Assembly (NCBI GenBank): GCA_030833925.1
Contig: JAURGE010000018.1
Coordinates: forward strand, 1-48,606
Source: Alphaproteobacteria bacterium
GTDB taxonomy: Bacteria > Pseudomonadota > Alphaproteobacteria > Bin95
Length of the DNA stretch: 48,606 nt
Direction: 5' to 3'
This document shows, piece by piece, positions 24,729-32,819 of the stretch (position 1 is its first letter; each line of letters begins with the position of its first letter). The position numbers were made by a program, and so were the translations under genes. A model generated the notes under the pieces. It was not told the DNA's origin, made no database searches, and worked only from the letters and a program-made list of their open reading frames with translations.

Positions 24729-25454
24729 TTAGATCGAGCATGAAAAACCACCATCAACGGTAATTGTTTCACCTGTAACGTAACTTGCCAATGGTGAAGC
24801 AAGAAACAGGGCAACACCTGCTATGTCCTCTGGTTGCCCCCAGCGACCGACTGGGGTGCGGCGCAGGATCTCGGAATTTATAGCTTCTCGATTTTGCGAA
24901 ACTTCAGTCATGCTGGTTGCTATCCAACCGGGTGCGATTGCATTTACTCGAACACCATCTGCTGCCCAAGCAACCGCAAGGGACTTTGTTAGTTGGACTA
25001 TGCCAGCCTTGCTCGCACCGTAGGCAGGATTGCCGGAAGAAGCAAAAAAGCTGGTAAGAGATGAAATATTGATGATAGAGCCGCTTACTTCCGCCAGACC
25101 TGGTTTCAACAATTCTGATAGGGTCATTATCGAGGTGAGATTTACATCAAGTATTCGACGAAAAATTTCCGTTTGAAATTCCTGTCGACGATAAGCAACC
25201 ATTCCGGCGTTATTGACTAAAATATCAACTTGGCCTGCTTCGCGCGCAACCTTTTGAACCTCGTCATCTGTGCCAAGATCGGCTTGAATAAAAGCCATAT
25301 CTTCGATGTCAGTCTCGTATTTTTCTGCAGAGCGAGTGCCAGTAATTGTTACCACTGCACCTGCATCTCTAAATGCGCGAGCTATACCGTTTCCAATGCC
25401 GTTTGATCCACCGGTTACAAGAACGTGTTTTTTTGTAAAATTTAAGGGATCCAT
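24729..25454 (-). CDS. Short-chain dehydrogenase/reductase (SDR)
   Basis: A 241-residue classical SDR. The cofactor motif TGGSNGIGNGIA is at about residues 14-25, NNAGMVAY near 82, INISSLTSFF carries the catalytic serine, and YGASK holds the Tyr-Lys pair. The C-terminal PVGRWGQPEDIAGVALFLAS and YVTGETITVDGGFS are standard. It would interconvert an alcohol and a ketone with NAD(P)(H). It is 26 bases upstream of LLM copy 4 on the same strand, and 187 bases downstream of LLM copy 5. The gap 25455-25641 holds small A/T-rich hairpins (for example AGATTT 25566-25571 with AAATCT 25578-25583) and no gene. Confidence 0.9.
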   Translation of the reverse strand: MDPLNFTKKHVLVTGGSNGIGNGIARAFRDAGAVVTITGTRSAEKYETDIEDMAFIQADLGTDDEVQKVAREAGQVDILVNNAGMVAYRRQEFQTEIFRRILDVNLTSIMTLSELLKPGLAEVSGSIINISSLTSFFASSGNPAYGASKAGIVQLTKSLAVAWAADGVRVNAIAPGWIATSMTEVSQNREAINSEILRRTPVGRWGQPEDIAGVALFLASPLASYVTGETITVDGGFSCSI

Positions 25455-25641
25455 GAAAAATCTCCTAAAATGCTCAGGGCATTTATCAGTTCTTCGCTAA
25501 TTTTATGGATTGTTTTCAATCTCCATTTTTTGAGATCTTCTGATAATTTAAAAAACTAAAGTCTCAGATTTTTAGAGAAATCTGGATCAATAGGAGGGCC
25601 AATAGTGATCTTGGGGTTTTTATAGTCGATCACTGAAAACC

Positions 25642-26700
25642 CTACATTTTTGATATCACTCGCCGAGAAAAATCATCGATTTGCTGATACATAGTGTCGA
25701 CTGGCGTATTGAAAACGATAGCGTCCAATCCTTGCGCCTCTAGCGTACGTAATTGTTCGATGACTTCTTCGGGATGCCCAGCAATGCAAAAATTCTGGAT
25801 CATTTCTGGGGTGATGAATCTAGCTTCATCTGGGCCGAGGTGGCTGTAGTGAGCAGCGTGCATTTCTTGCTGACGGGTTTCAGCCTGCTTGGCCATGTGA
25901 TACGCCATGTATTCTTCCCAAATAGGCATCACATAGTCCGGTGGTGGGCGCCCTGTTTCCGCCACAAAATCAACGAGGTAGTGGACATTTGCCATGATGG
26001 ATGGGCCAATCAATCGAATTACGCGATCGGACCTTAATGTTTCTCCCTTCTTCAGTAATAACATATTGACTAGAGCGTAAGTCTGGAAATTCTCCGCTCT
26101 GCGGCCAGCTTTATCCAAGCCTCTCTTTACATTGGCTAGCGCCGATGGAATTGACCCGCCTCGTGGTATGCCCGTGATAAGGCCGTCTCCTATTTCTCCT
26201 GCTAGTGATTGTGCTTTTGGACCGAAGGCTCCAACCATCAGTGGGATATGGTGTTCGATATCTACATATCCGAGCTCCAGGCTCTGGAATTTGATTGGGT
26301 GGGTGACACCGTTCAGTTCATAGCCCACTTCTTCACCGGCTAGCAGGCTTTTAACCGTTCGAAGATATTTCTCGAACTCCGCCACTTTCATTGGTTTTTG
26401 ACCCATTGACCGCATGGCCGTATTGCCCGTGCCGGTTCCAAAGAAACAGCGCCCAGGTGCCAAACGATTTATGGTAGCAATCCCATTGGCAGCGACTGGG
26501 GCAAGCCGAAGGCCAGGTATTGCTAAACCCGAGCCCAAGCGCATTTTTTTTGTTTGCAGCGCTGCCGCGGCCATTGTCGCCCAGATATTTGAGCGGATTA
26601 AGTGAGTGTCAGGGAACCAGGCAAAATCGAAACCTAGGTTCTCAGCCTGCACCACAAAATCCAATTTGTTGATATAGCCGCAGCCCACCCCAAATTGCAT
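25642..26700 (-). CDS. LLM-class oxidoreductase (copy 5, methylene-tetrahydromethanopterin-reductase-like)
   Basis: A 352-residue LLM protein of the Mer-like branch. It has FDFAWFPDTHLI, MRLGSGLAIPGLRLAPVAANGIATINRLAPG and GTGTGNTAMRSMGQKPMKVAEFEKYL, where the usual G-x-G-W/E motif is replaced by the GTGNTAMR form seen in F420-dependent reductases. IPLMVGAFGPKAQSLAGEIGDGLITG follows. F420 use is thus more plausible here than in the other copies, but still inference. It ends with a hairpin-capable GGGTTTT/AAAACCC pair (25614-25642). It lies 12 bases after the cupin-like gene. Confidence 0.86.
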   Translation of the reverse strand: MQFGVGCGYINKLDFVVQAENLGFDFAWFPDTHLIRSNIWATMAAAALQTKKMRLGSGLAIPGLRLAPVAANGIATINRLAPGRCFFGTGTGNTAMRSMGQKPMKVAEFEKYLRTVKSLLAGEEVGYELNGVTHPIKFQSLELGYVDIEHHIPLMVGAFGPKAQSLAGEIGDGLITGIPRGGSIPSALANVKRGLDKAGRRAENFQTYALVNMLLLKKGETLRSDRVIRLIGPSIMANVHYLVDFVAETGRPPPDYVMPIWEEYMAYHMAKQAETRQQEMHAAHYSHLGPDEARFITPEMIQNFCIAGHPEEVIEQLRTLEAQGLDAIVFNTPVDTMYQQIDDFSRRVISKM

Positions 26701-26712
26701 AGCACTTCCTGT

Positions 26713-27063
26713 TTACTCAATCGGAACGAATATTGAGTGACGAAGCTTGCCCTCTATTGCTTTGGAGAAATGACCTTTGCCGTGTGTATCTTCTACTAAG
26801 ATTACTTCTCCAGCACCTATAACCCGGGTCTCTCCATCACTGGCTTGTATTGAAACTCCGGCATCCAGATTAATTATGTACTGTCGGCGAGGGGCTGGGT
26901 GCCACTCATAATCGTAGTTTCCTGGTGTCTCGCGGAAAATGATGCCGGTAGCGGGAAAAGTCGCAGAAGTTCTTCCTCCACGCCCTTGGTTTTTCCATTC
27001 CACTTCTATATCGCGGAAGTGCGTCTCACCTTCTTCATCAACGTAAAGGTTGTGAATGCGCAT
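26713..27063 (-). CDS. Cupin-like protein
   Basis: A 116-residue protein with cupin-type beta strands: TGIIFRETPGNYDYEWHPAPRRQYIINLDAG matches a first cupin motif (single His in EWHPAP) and GAGEVILVEDTHGKGHFS the second (His in THGKGH). No signal peptide or DNA-binding segment is present. Cupins of this size often act as isomerases or lyases, or bind small ligands. It lies 12 bases from its neighbours on both sides in the minus-strand series, so it is very probably part of the same pathway as LLM copy 5 and the NTF2-like protein. Confidence 0.7.
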   Translation of the reverse strand: MRIHNLYVDEEGETHFRDIEVEWKNQGRGGRTSATFPATGIIFRETPGNYDYEWHPAPRRQYIINLDAGVSIQASDGETRVIGAGEVILVEDTHGKGHFSKAIEGKLRHSIFVPIE

Positions 27064-27075
27064 TCTTCTCTCCGA

Positions 27076-27453
27076 CTAGTCCGTTGTCTTAGTCGATTGC
27101 CAAGCAACCATGCGCCACTGACCACCTTGGTTCTCCCATACATCTGTAAAGCGAACACCAAATTTGAGAGCTTTGCCGCCCGAGTTAACAGATATCTGAG
27201 CCTTTCCTGTCAGCACTACAACGTTGTCGCCAAGCTCTTGGGCTGTGACTTCCGATGGGACCACTGACTCGTAAACAGTGGCGCCTGATTTCATATTTCC
27301 AATTAGGCTTTCTTTTGTGTCAAGACGGGCAGAGGAGTGCGTGTAGACTAGATTCTTACAGATAATCTTTTGCAGCTTATCTGTATCGCTAGCCGCCATG
27401 GCATCCATTCGTTCTTTATCAAGAGCTATTACTTTTTCGCTATTGCTACTCAT
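27076..27453 (-). CDS. NTF2-like (DUF4440/SnoaL-type) protein
   Basis: A 125-residue alpha+beta protein of the NTF2-like fold. MDAMAASDTDKLQKIICKNLVYTHSSARLDTKESLI and VRFTDVWENQGGQWRMVAWQSTK are the typical N-terminal helix and C-terminal strand signatures of DUF4440 proteins. Members serve as isomerases, dehydratases or binding proteins in catabolic and polyketide pathways. It stands second in the six-gene minus-strand series, 44 bases after the Ldh-family gene and 12 bases before the cupin-like gene. Catalytic residues cannot be assigned. Confidence 0.82.
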   Translation of the reverse strand: MSSNSEKVIALDKERMDAMAASDTDKLQKIICKNLVYTHSSARLDTKESLIGNMKSGATVYESVVPSEVTAQELGDNVVVLTGKAQISVNSGGKALKFGVRFTDVWENQGGQWRMVAWQSTKTTD

Positions 27454-27497
27454 TACTAAATCTCCTCATTCATTTTATTTTTAGTCTTCAACTTCAT

Positions 27498-28526
27498 CTA
27501 GCCGCCGTGGTCGAGGTTTCCGAGAGCAAGTCTATTCAGTGCATCAAAGATCTTACTCTCAATCTCAATACCTTCGTTAAGGCGTTTGGCGCGCTCCCGC
27601 ATCCCACGCTCACCTGGGATGCGAATTTCAGAGATGCCTGGCTGACGCGGTGTTGATTTAATAACATTAATTCGATGCGAAACTTCGCGACGGTATTCGT
27701 CAAGTGACATGAAAAGATCTGGCTTGATTGCAATAAATAGATAGCCAGTTTGTGTATTCGATGGCCTAATTCCAGCTGCCAGGGCTCCGATTGCGTCCAT
27801 AGCTAGAGCCAAGCCAAAGCCCTTATAGCCGCCTTCTGGGCCGCCAAAGGGGAGAAGTGCGCCTTGCCTTGCTTCACTTGCGTCTGTGGTAGGCTCCCCA
27901 CTCGGGCCAATAGCAACGCCGTCCGGTAAGGCCGCCCCGATGCGTTCTCGGAATTGCAGGTCTGTACCCATAAATGCAGACGTTCCCATATCGATCAATA
28001 ATGGGTCGCCTGATGTTGGAAAACCAAAAGCTATAGGGTTCGTCCCTAATGACCGGGCAGCTCCTCCGAAAGGTGCTACCCAAGAAGGAGCAGAGACTGT
28101 GTGGATCGCTACTAGTCCTGCTTTGGCAATCATCTCACAGTAAAGGGCGCTTCGTCCCGTCATCCAAGTGTTAGCAAGGCAGACGATCGATAGCCCATAA
28201 ACAGTTGCTCGGTCGATTGCGATTTCAGAAGCTCGGTACGCAGCAATCATGCCAGTCTCCCAGCCACCATCAACAAGGACGGCGGCCCCAGAGTCCCTAA
28301 CAATCGATATAGGTTTGCGCTTGTCTCTAAAGTGCGGATCGTCAACAACGTTCAGAAGTTTTGGAAGGCCGGAATACTCGTATCCTGAGAGTGCCGCATC
28401 CATTGCATGCTCTGCTAGAATGCGCGCCTCATCCGGGCCATAACCCGCCCCGCGCATAGCTGCTTCGCCAAGTTTTTGTCCCTCAGCTGCAGTAAGTCTT
28501 ACTCGATGGCCGGCTTGATTTCCCAT
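27498..28526 (-). CDS. Ldh-family (malate/L-lactate/ureidoglycolate-type) oxidoreductase, copy 1
   Basis: A 342-residue NAD(P)-dependent dehydrogenase of the AllD/YlbC/ComC type. LGTNPIAFGFP, IDMGTSA and the C-terminal GGPEGGYKGFGLALAMDAIGALAAG are the family's signatures. The conserved SHG segment, normally ADLRGxxSHGxxRL, reads SGYEYSGLPKL (residues 47-57), and the later NSxHxG reads NTWMTG (119-124), so both hallmark histidines appear replaced. This would change the catalytic acid or the substrate. It begins the six-gene minus-strand series and is divergent from LLM copy 6 (155-base gap). Start ATG 28526 follows GGAAGAATAGGGT. Confidence 0.87.
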   Translation of the reverse strand: MGNQAGHRVRLTAAEGQKLGEAAMRGAGYGPDEARILAEHAMDAALSGYEYSGLPKLLNVVDDPHFRDKRKPISIVRDSGAAVLVDGGWETGMIAAYRASEIAIDRATVYGLSIVCLANTWMTGRSALYCEMIAKAGLVAIHTVSAPSWVAPFGGAARSLGTNPIAFGFPTSGDPLLIDMGTSAFMGTDLQFRERIGAALPDGVAIGPSGEPTTDASEARQGALLPFGGPEGGYKGFGLALAMDAIGALAAGIRPSNTQTGYLFIAIKPDLFMSLDEYRREVSHRINVIKSTPRQPGISEIRIPGERGMRERAKRLNEGIEIESKIFDALNRLALGNLDHGG

Positions 28527-28680
28527 ACCCTATTCTTCCTTCTGACTTGCCAAACGCGCAAGAGCTCGTCAGGCTTGAATTTTATCAGCCGGTATTGTGA
28601 TGCGTGTGTTGATCTGTGTCTTTCCAGACCCAGCGCTTTATTTGCCCTCAACTATGACTAAGTAATGGAGGCTTGGTACA

Positions 28681-29700
28681 TTGATCCAGTTTGGTCTGAT
28701 GATGCGTGGCCAATTCCCGCAAGAAGATGACGTGGCTCATCATTTTCAACAAATGCTTGAACAGGCCAGGTTAGCAGAAGCTCTTGGATTTCATTCAATT
28801 ACTAAAGGGTCGCACTACAGCACTCATCCTTTGCAGGACCTTCAACAAGTTCCATTCTTGGCAAGAATTGCGGCAGAGGCGCCAAGTCTGCGCTTGAATA
28901 CTGGAGTCCTTTTGTTGCCGCTCCACAAACCACTCGACGTGGCGGAGCAAGTTGGCACTCTGGACATTATAACTGGTGGCAAAGCGATTTTTGGCTGCGG
29001 AGTTGGCTATCGCGACATAGAATTTGAAGCATTTGGAACATCCAAAGGAGATCGAGGCCGACGGTTTGAGGAAAATTTAACGGCTATCAAGCGTTTGTGG
29101 ACGGAAGAGACCGTCAATATGAGGGGATCTCACTTTAATCTAGTGGATGCTGCGTGTTCGTCTAAGCCCGTTCAGAAACCGCATCCGCCGATTTGGGTTG
29201 GCGGTAGTGCGGATATCGTTATTCGGCGAGCTGCGAGGATGGGCACGTGTTGGTATATCGGACCCAATGACAGATTGGATGAGGTCGCTGATCAGGTAGA
29301 TACTTATAAGCGTGCACTTGACGATGAGGGTAAAGATTTTCCGGACGAATTTCCATTCCGTCGTGAAGTCTTCGTTGCCAAGACAAGAGAAGAGGCGTTC
29401 CGCCTTTGTAAAGAGCCGATAATGACAAAGTACGCTGCTTACCACGCTTGGGGGCTAGGTCGCTCACGTCCAGATAACAAGGATGAGCTTGGTCAACCCT
29501 TTGAGGAGCTGATGGAAGATCGTTTTTTTATTGGGTCTCCAGATGACGTAGCAGAACAGATTATTAAGTTTCACCGACGCGTTGGAATGAACCACGTCGT
29601 CATGAGTATGCACTGGCCTGGGTTAGAGGTTGCAGCTTCGATGGATTCTATGCGGATTTTCGCGGAGGAAGTAATGCCGCGCGTATCTCAGGCGCTTTAA
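28681..29700 (+). CDS. LLM-class flavin-dependent oxidoreductase (copy 6)
   Basis: A 339-residue LLM protein: FHSITKGSHYSTHPLQDLQQVPFLARIA, LRLNTGVLLLPLHKPLDVAEQVGTLDI, GKAIFGCGVGYRDIEFEAFG and PHPPIWVGGSADIVIRRAARMGTCWYIG, ending FIGSPDDVAEQIIKFHRRVGM. TTG 28681 is used as start because GGAGG lies 11 bases upstream; the next ATG (28699) would remove the first strand of the barrel. It leads a four-gene plus-strand operon with a second Ldh-family dehydrogenase (4-base gap), a Gfo/Idh/MocA oxidoreductase and a DapA-family lyase. Cofactor and substrate unknown. Confidence 0.88.
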   Translation: MIQFGLMMRGQFPQEDDVAHHFQQMLEQARLAEALGFHSITKGSHYSTHPLQDLQQVPFLARIAAEAPSLRLNTGVLLLPLHKPLDVAEQVGTLDIITGGKAIFGCGVGYRDIEFEAFGTSKGDRGRRFEENLTAIKRLWTEETVNMRGSHFNLVDAACSSKPVQKPHPPIWVGGSADIVIRRAARMGTCWYIGPNDRLDEVADQVDTYKRALDDEGKDFPDEFPFRREVFVAKTREEAFRLCKEPIMTKYAAYHAWGLGRSRPDNKDELGQPFEELMEDRFFIGSPDDVAEQIIKFHRRVGMNHVVMSMHWPGLEVAASMDSMRIFAEEVMPRVSQAL

Positions 29701-29704
29701 AGAA

Positions 29705-30703
29705 ATGCGGCTCTCGGTTCGCGAAGCTCGAAGCTTGGCGGAACAGACCTTTGTCGCGGCCGGACATACAGTCAACGAGGCAGCGTTAATAGCTGACCAC
29801 GTAATGGACTGCGAGCTACGTGGACTGAGTTATGGCGGTTTGCCGCGAGCCCTGAGCGTTTTTGAGCGAATGACCAAGCCGGGATATCAGCGGGGTGAAA
29901 TCAAAGTAATACACGAAACACCGCTTTCTGCCCTCGTCGATGGAGCCAATAACATAGGCTACCTAGTAGCCTTTAGAGCTGCTGAAATTGCAATTGAGAA
30001 GGCATCAAGCAAAGGAATAGCTGTCGTAGGAGCTCGAGATACTTGGCACACGGGTATGCTTTCCTTCTATGCGGAAAAAGCTGCACGACATGGGCTCGTT
30101 TCGATGATTGCATCGAATGCATCTCCCAATGTGGCACCGCATGGGGGTGTTGAGGGACGTTTTGGGACCAACCCAATTGCCTTCGGTTTTCCGAGTGAGA
30201 ACGATCCAGTTATCTGGGATATTGGCACGGCTGCTATGATGCATGGCGAGGTGGTACTGGCTGGTCGACTCGGAAAAGAATTGCCACCGGGAAGCGCCTT
30301 TGATGCACAAGGTAATCCAACAGTAGACCCTGCAAAAGCATTGGAGGGTGCTATCGCGGCATGGGGCGGGCACAAAGGCTCGGGTCTTGCGATCGTAGTT
30401 CAGCTCCTTGGCGCGATGTGTGCGGTCTCGCCGATGCCGAAAGATATGTTCGGGTATGGCTGTCTTTTTGTCATGATGCGACCAGACTTACTTATGCCTG
30501 CAGCTGACTATGCAAAAAGTGTCTCAGAGTATTCAGCTGCAATCAGATCCACACGACCTATTCCCGGTGGTGGTCCAGTTAGGATGCCATATGATCGTTC
30601 AATTGCTGAGCGCCGCAGGCGTTTGACTGAGGATGTCGTTGAGGTTCCAGACCTTGTTGTGGAAAGGCTTCGTCAAATTGCAGCAGCTAATAGTCTCAAC
30701 TGA
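29705..30703 (+). CDS. Ldh-family oxidoreductase, copy 2
   Basis: A 332-residue relative of copy 1. The RFGTNPIAFGFP, WDIGTAA and WGGHKGSGLAIVVQLLGAM segments fit the family. The usual SHG reads GLSYGGL (40-46), again without histidine, while the second site retains it (DTWHTG, His115), unlike copy 1 (NTWMTG). The pair may thus have different chemistries. It starts at ATG 29705, four bases after LLM copy 6, so the two are surely co-translated. Two Ldh-family paralogues flanking one LLM gene in divergent operons is an uncommon arrangement. A reduction of a 2-oxo acid or imine is the most general family reaction. Confidence 0.87.
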   Translation: MRLSVREARSLAEQTFVAAGHTVNEAALIADHVMDCELRGLSYGGLPRALSVFERMTKPGYQRGEIKVIHETPLSALVDGANNIGYLVAFRAAEIAIEKASSKGIAVVGARDTWHTGMLSFYAEKAARHGLVSMIASNASPNVAPHGGVEGRFGTNPIAFGFPSENDPVIWDIGTAAMMHGEVVLAGRLGKELPPGSAFDAQGNPTVDPAKALEGAIAAWGGHKGSGLAIVVQLLGAMCAVSPMPKDMFGYGCLFVMMRPDLLMPAADYAKSVSEYSAAIRSTRPIPGGGPVRMPYDRSIAERRRRLTEDVVEVPDLVVERLRQIAAANSLN

Positions 30704-30806
30704 CTTTTCTAAAGAAACCTCGTTCCATCTCAGACTTAATACTATTTAGACGGTCAGACGAGTTTCAAGGCCGACGTGACTTATTCCTATAATGAGGAGG
30801 TAATAA

Positions 30807-31844
30807 TTGAGAGCTCTAAGGATCGGAGTGTTAGGTGCTGGATTAATCGGAAAAAAGCACATCAATGTTCTTTTGGCTGGTGAAGGCAAATATGAACTTG
30901 CTGGTGTTGCGGATCCAGATGTATCAGCCGCTGCTCAAGCCGCGCCAGATGCTCGTCAGTTCTTATCAATCGATAGCCTTATTACTGAAGCAAAGCCCGA
31001 TGGCGTCATAATTGCCACTCCCAATCAAACTCATCTTGAGATGGGTCTTGCCTGCATTAACGCTGGCTTACCTATCTTGGTTGAAAAGCCAGTTGCTGAT
31101 TCTCTCGAAGACGCTCACCGCCTAGTTGATACGGCTGAAGCTGCGGGTGTCCCAGTGCTCGTTGGGCACCATCGTCGACATAATCCAATTATGCAAGCTG
31201 CCGCTGAGGCAGTTCATTCTGGCTCCTTAGGTAGGGTTGTTACTGCAGCTTCGCTTTGGATGACGCACAAACCAAAAGGTTATCATGACCCAATATGGAG
31301 ACGACGCCCTGGCGGTGGTCCAATATTAATTAATGCAATTCATGAGATTGATAGTCTGCGGATGTTACTCGGTGATATTGTCGAGGTGCAGGCATTTTCC
31401 TCTAACGCTGAACGTGGGTTTGAGGTGGAGGACACAACCGCCGCGGTTTTTCGCTTCTCCTCAGGAGCGCTTGGTACCCTAGCTCTTTCGGATACCGCCT
31501 CGGCTCCATGGACTTGGGAATGGACTTCGGGAGAAAATCCCGATTTTCCCAATGAGGATACCGACAGTTTATTCATTGCGGGAACGTTAGGTAGTTTGGC
31601 TGTTCCATCTTTGATTTTACGAACTCATCCAGAGGGTTATCAAAGTTGGTTAACACCTCTTACGGAAAAACAGTTAACTTATCGACCTCAGGACCCTTAT
31701 ATCCCCCAAATGAAAAATTTCTGTGATGTCATAAATGGTGACGGTGAGCCCGTTGTTTCGGGACGCGAAGGTTTAAAAACACTAGCGGCAACACTGGCAA
31801 TTGCAGAGGCTGCCGCTACAGGTCGCGCTGTTCGGTTAGATTAG
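30807..31844 (+). CDS. Gfo/Idh/MocA-family oxidoreductase
   Basis: A 345-residue NAD(P)-dependent dehydrogenase. The N-terminal Rossmann fold has GVLGAGLIGKKHINVL and VADPD, and the catalytic lysine is in the EKPVADSLEDAH motif (about residues 93-104). VLVGHHRRHNPIMQAA and GGGPILINAIHEIDSLRMLLG lie in the alpha/beta C-terminal domain typical of sugar and inositol dehydrogenases. Start is TTG 30807, six bases after GGAGG. It follows copy 2 of the Ldh-family gene by 103 bases and precedes the DapA-type gene by 57 bases. The substrate may be a sugar acid or an unsaturated cyclic acid, unproven. Confidence 0.9.
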   Translation: MRALRIGVLGAGLIGKKHINVLLAGEGKYELAGVADPDVSAAAQAAPDARQFLSIDSLITEAKPDGVIIATPNQTHLEMGLACINAGLPILVEKPVADSLEDAHRLVDTAEAAGVPVLVGHHRRHNPIMQAAAEAVHSGSLGRVVTAASLWMTHKPKGYHDPIWRRRPGGGPILINAIHEIDSLRMLLGDIVEVQAFSSNAERGFEVEDTTAAVFRFSSGALGTLALSDTASAPWTWEWTSGENPDFPNEDTDSLFIAGTLGSLAVPSLILRTHPEGYQSWLTPLTEKQLTYRPQDPYIPQMKNFCDVINGDGEPVVSGREGLKTLAATLAIAEAAATGRAVRLD

Positions 31845-31901
31845 GAGCCGTCTGTTTGGCGGCAATTTGATTGGGTGTTTCATCTTTAATGGAGATACAA
31901 A

Positions 31902-32819
31902 GTGCGTGACATGACCGGTGTTGTAGTAGTCGTGCCTACACCATTTGAAGTGGACGGTTCGATTGATGATGCCAGTTTAGAACGCTTGGTTGAGCACTAT
32001 CTGACCCTAGGAGTGCAAGGTCTGACCATCATGGGAGTTATGGGCGAGGGTGCTAAGCTTACTGCCGGTGAGTCAGATAGCCTTTTGCGTCGGATCTTTG
32101 CACTTGTAAATGGTCAACTGCGGTTGATTGTGGGCGCGTCAAACCCTGACGATGAGGCGTTGGTTAGATTAGGTGAAACGGCTATGTCCTTAGGTGCAGC
32201 AGGTCTTATGATTTCACCGAAGTCAGGTCTCAACAATGACCAAGAAATTTTTGACTATTTTGCTAGTTTAATTGGCAAACTGGGCAGCGCTACACCATTG
32301 TGTTTTCAAGACTACCCCCCAGCATCTGGAGTAAAGGTCAGCGTTCAGGGTCTTTTGGATCTTTTCTCTGATTTGCCAACGATTGAGATGGTTAAACTGG
32401 AAGACAATCCAGGGCTCGATAAGCTGACGCGTCTGCTGAAGGGTCTTGAAAAAATAGATCCCAAGCCAGCAGTTTTTGTAGGTAATAATGCTCTATTTAC
32501 AGAATTAGAACTTGCTCGTGGTGCAGCCGGTATTATGACAGGGTTTGCATTTCCTGAAATGCTGCTCGAGCTTTACCGGCTTAGTCGTGCAGGCAATTTT
32601 GACGCTGCATCAGATCTTTATGAAGCTTATTTGCCTCTAATTCGCTACGAATCCCAGCCTCTTCTTGGTTTGGCAGCACGAAAATATGTACTCAAGCACC
32701 AAGGTCTTATCTCCACGCCAGCACTTCGTTCGCCGGGCTATACACTTACATCCGATGACATGAAGGAAATAGATAGAATGCTGGTTCGATTAGAACGTCG
32801 TCTGCAAACCCTTTCTTAA
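31902..32819 (+). CDS. DapA-family (dihydrodipicolinate synthase/N-acetylneuraminate lyase) protein
   Basis: A 305-residue class I aldolase-type TIM barrel. The Schiff-base lysine is predicted at Lys165 (IEMVKLEDNPG), and the substrate-carboxylate loop at GVMGEGAKLTAGE (about 45-57) matches the family. The usual YNxPxxTG is QDYPPASG (136-143), so the normal catalytic tyrosine appears absent, as in some family members with other 2-oxo acid substrates. Start is GTG 31902; the next ATG (31911) would also serve. It is the last gene of the LLM copy 6 operon, whose stop overlaps the convergent SDR gene by four bases. Retro-aldol or dehydratase activity is likely. Confidence 0.85.
   Translation: MRDMTGVVVVVPTPFEVDGSIDDASLERLVEHYLTLGVQGLTIMGVMGEGAKLTAGESDSLLRRIFALVNGQLRLIVGASNPDDEALVRLGETAMSLGAAGLMISPKSGLNNDQEIFDYFASLIGKLGSATPLCFQDYPPASGVKVSVQGLLDLFSDLPTIEMVKLEDNPGLDKLTRLLKGLEKIDPKPAVFVGNNALFTELELARGAAGIMTGFAFPEMLLELYRLSRAGNFDAASDLYEAYLPLIRYESQPLLGLAARKYVLKHQGLISTPALRSPGYTLTSDDMKEIDRMLVRLERRLQTLS

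Noticed and set aside
29140-29467. Minus-strand frames inside LLM copy 6
   Set aside because: Antisense shadows without domain similarity.
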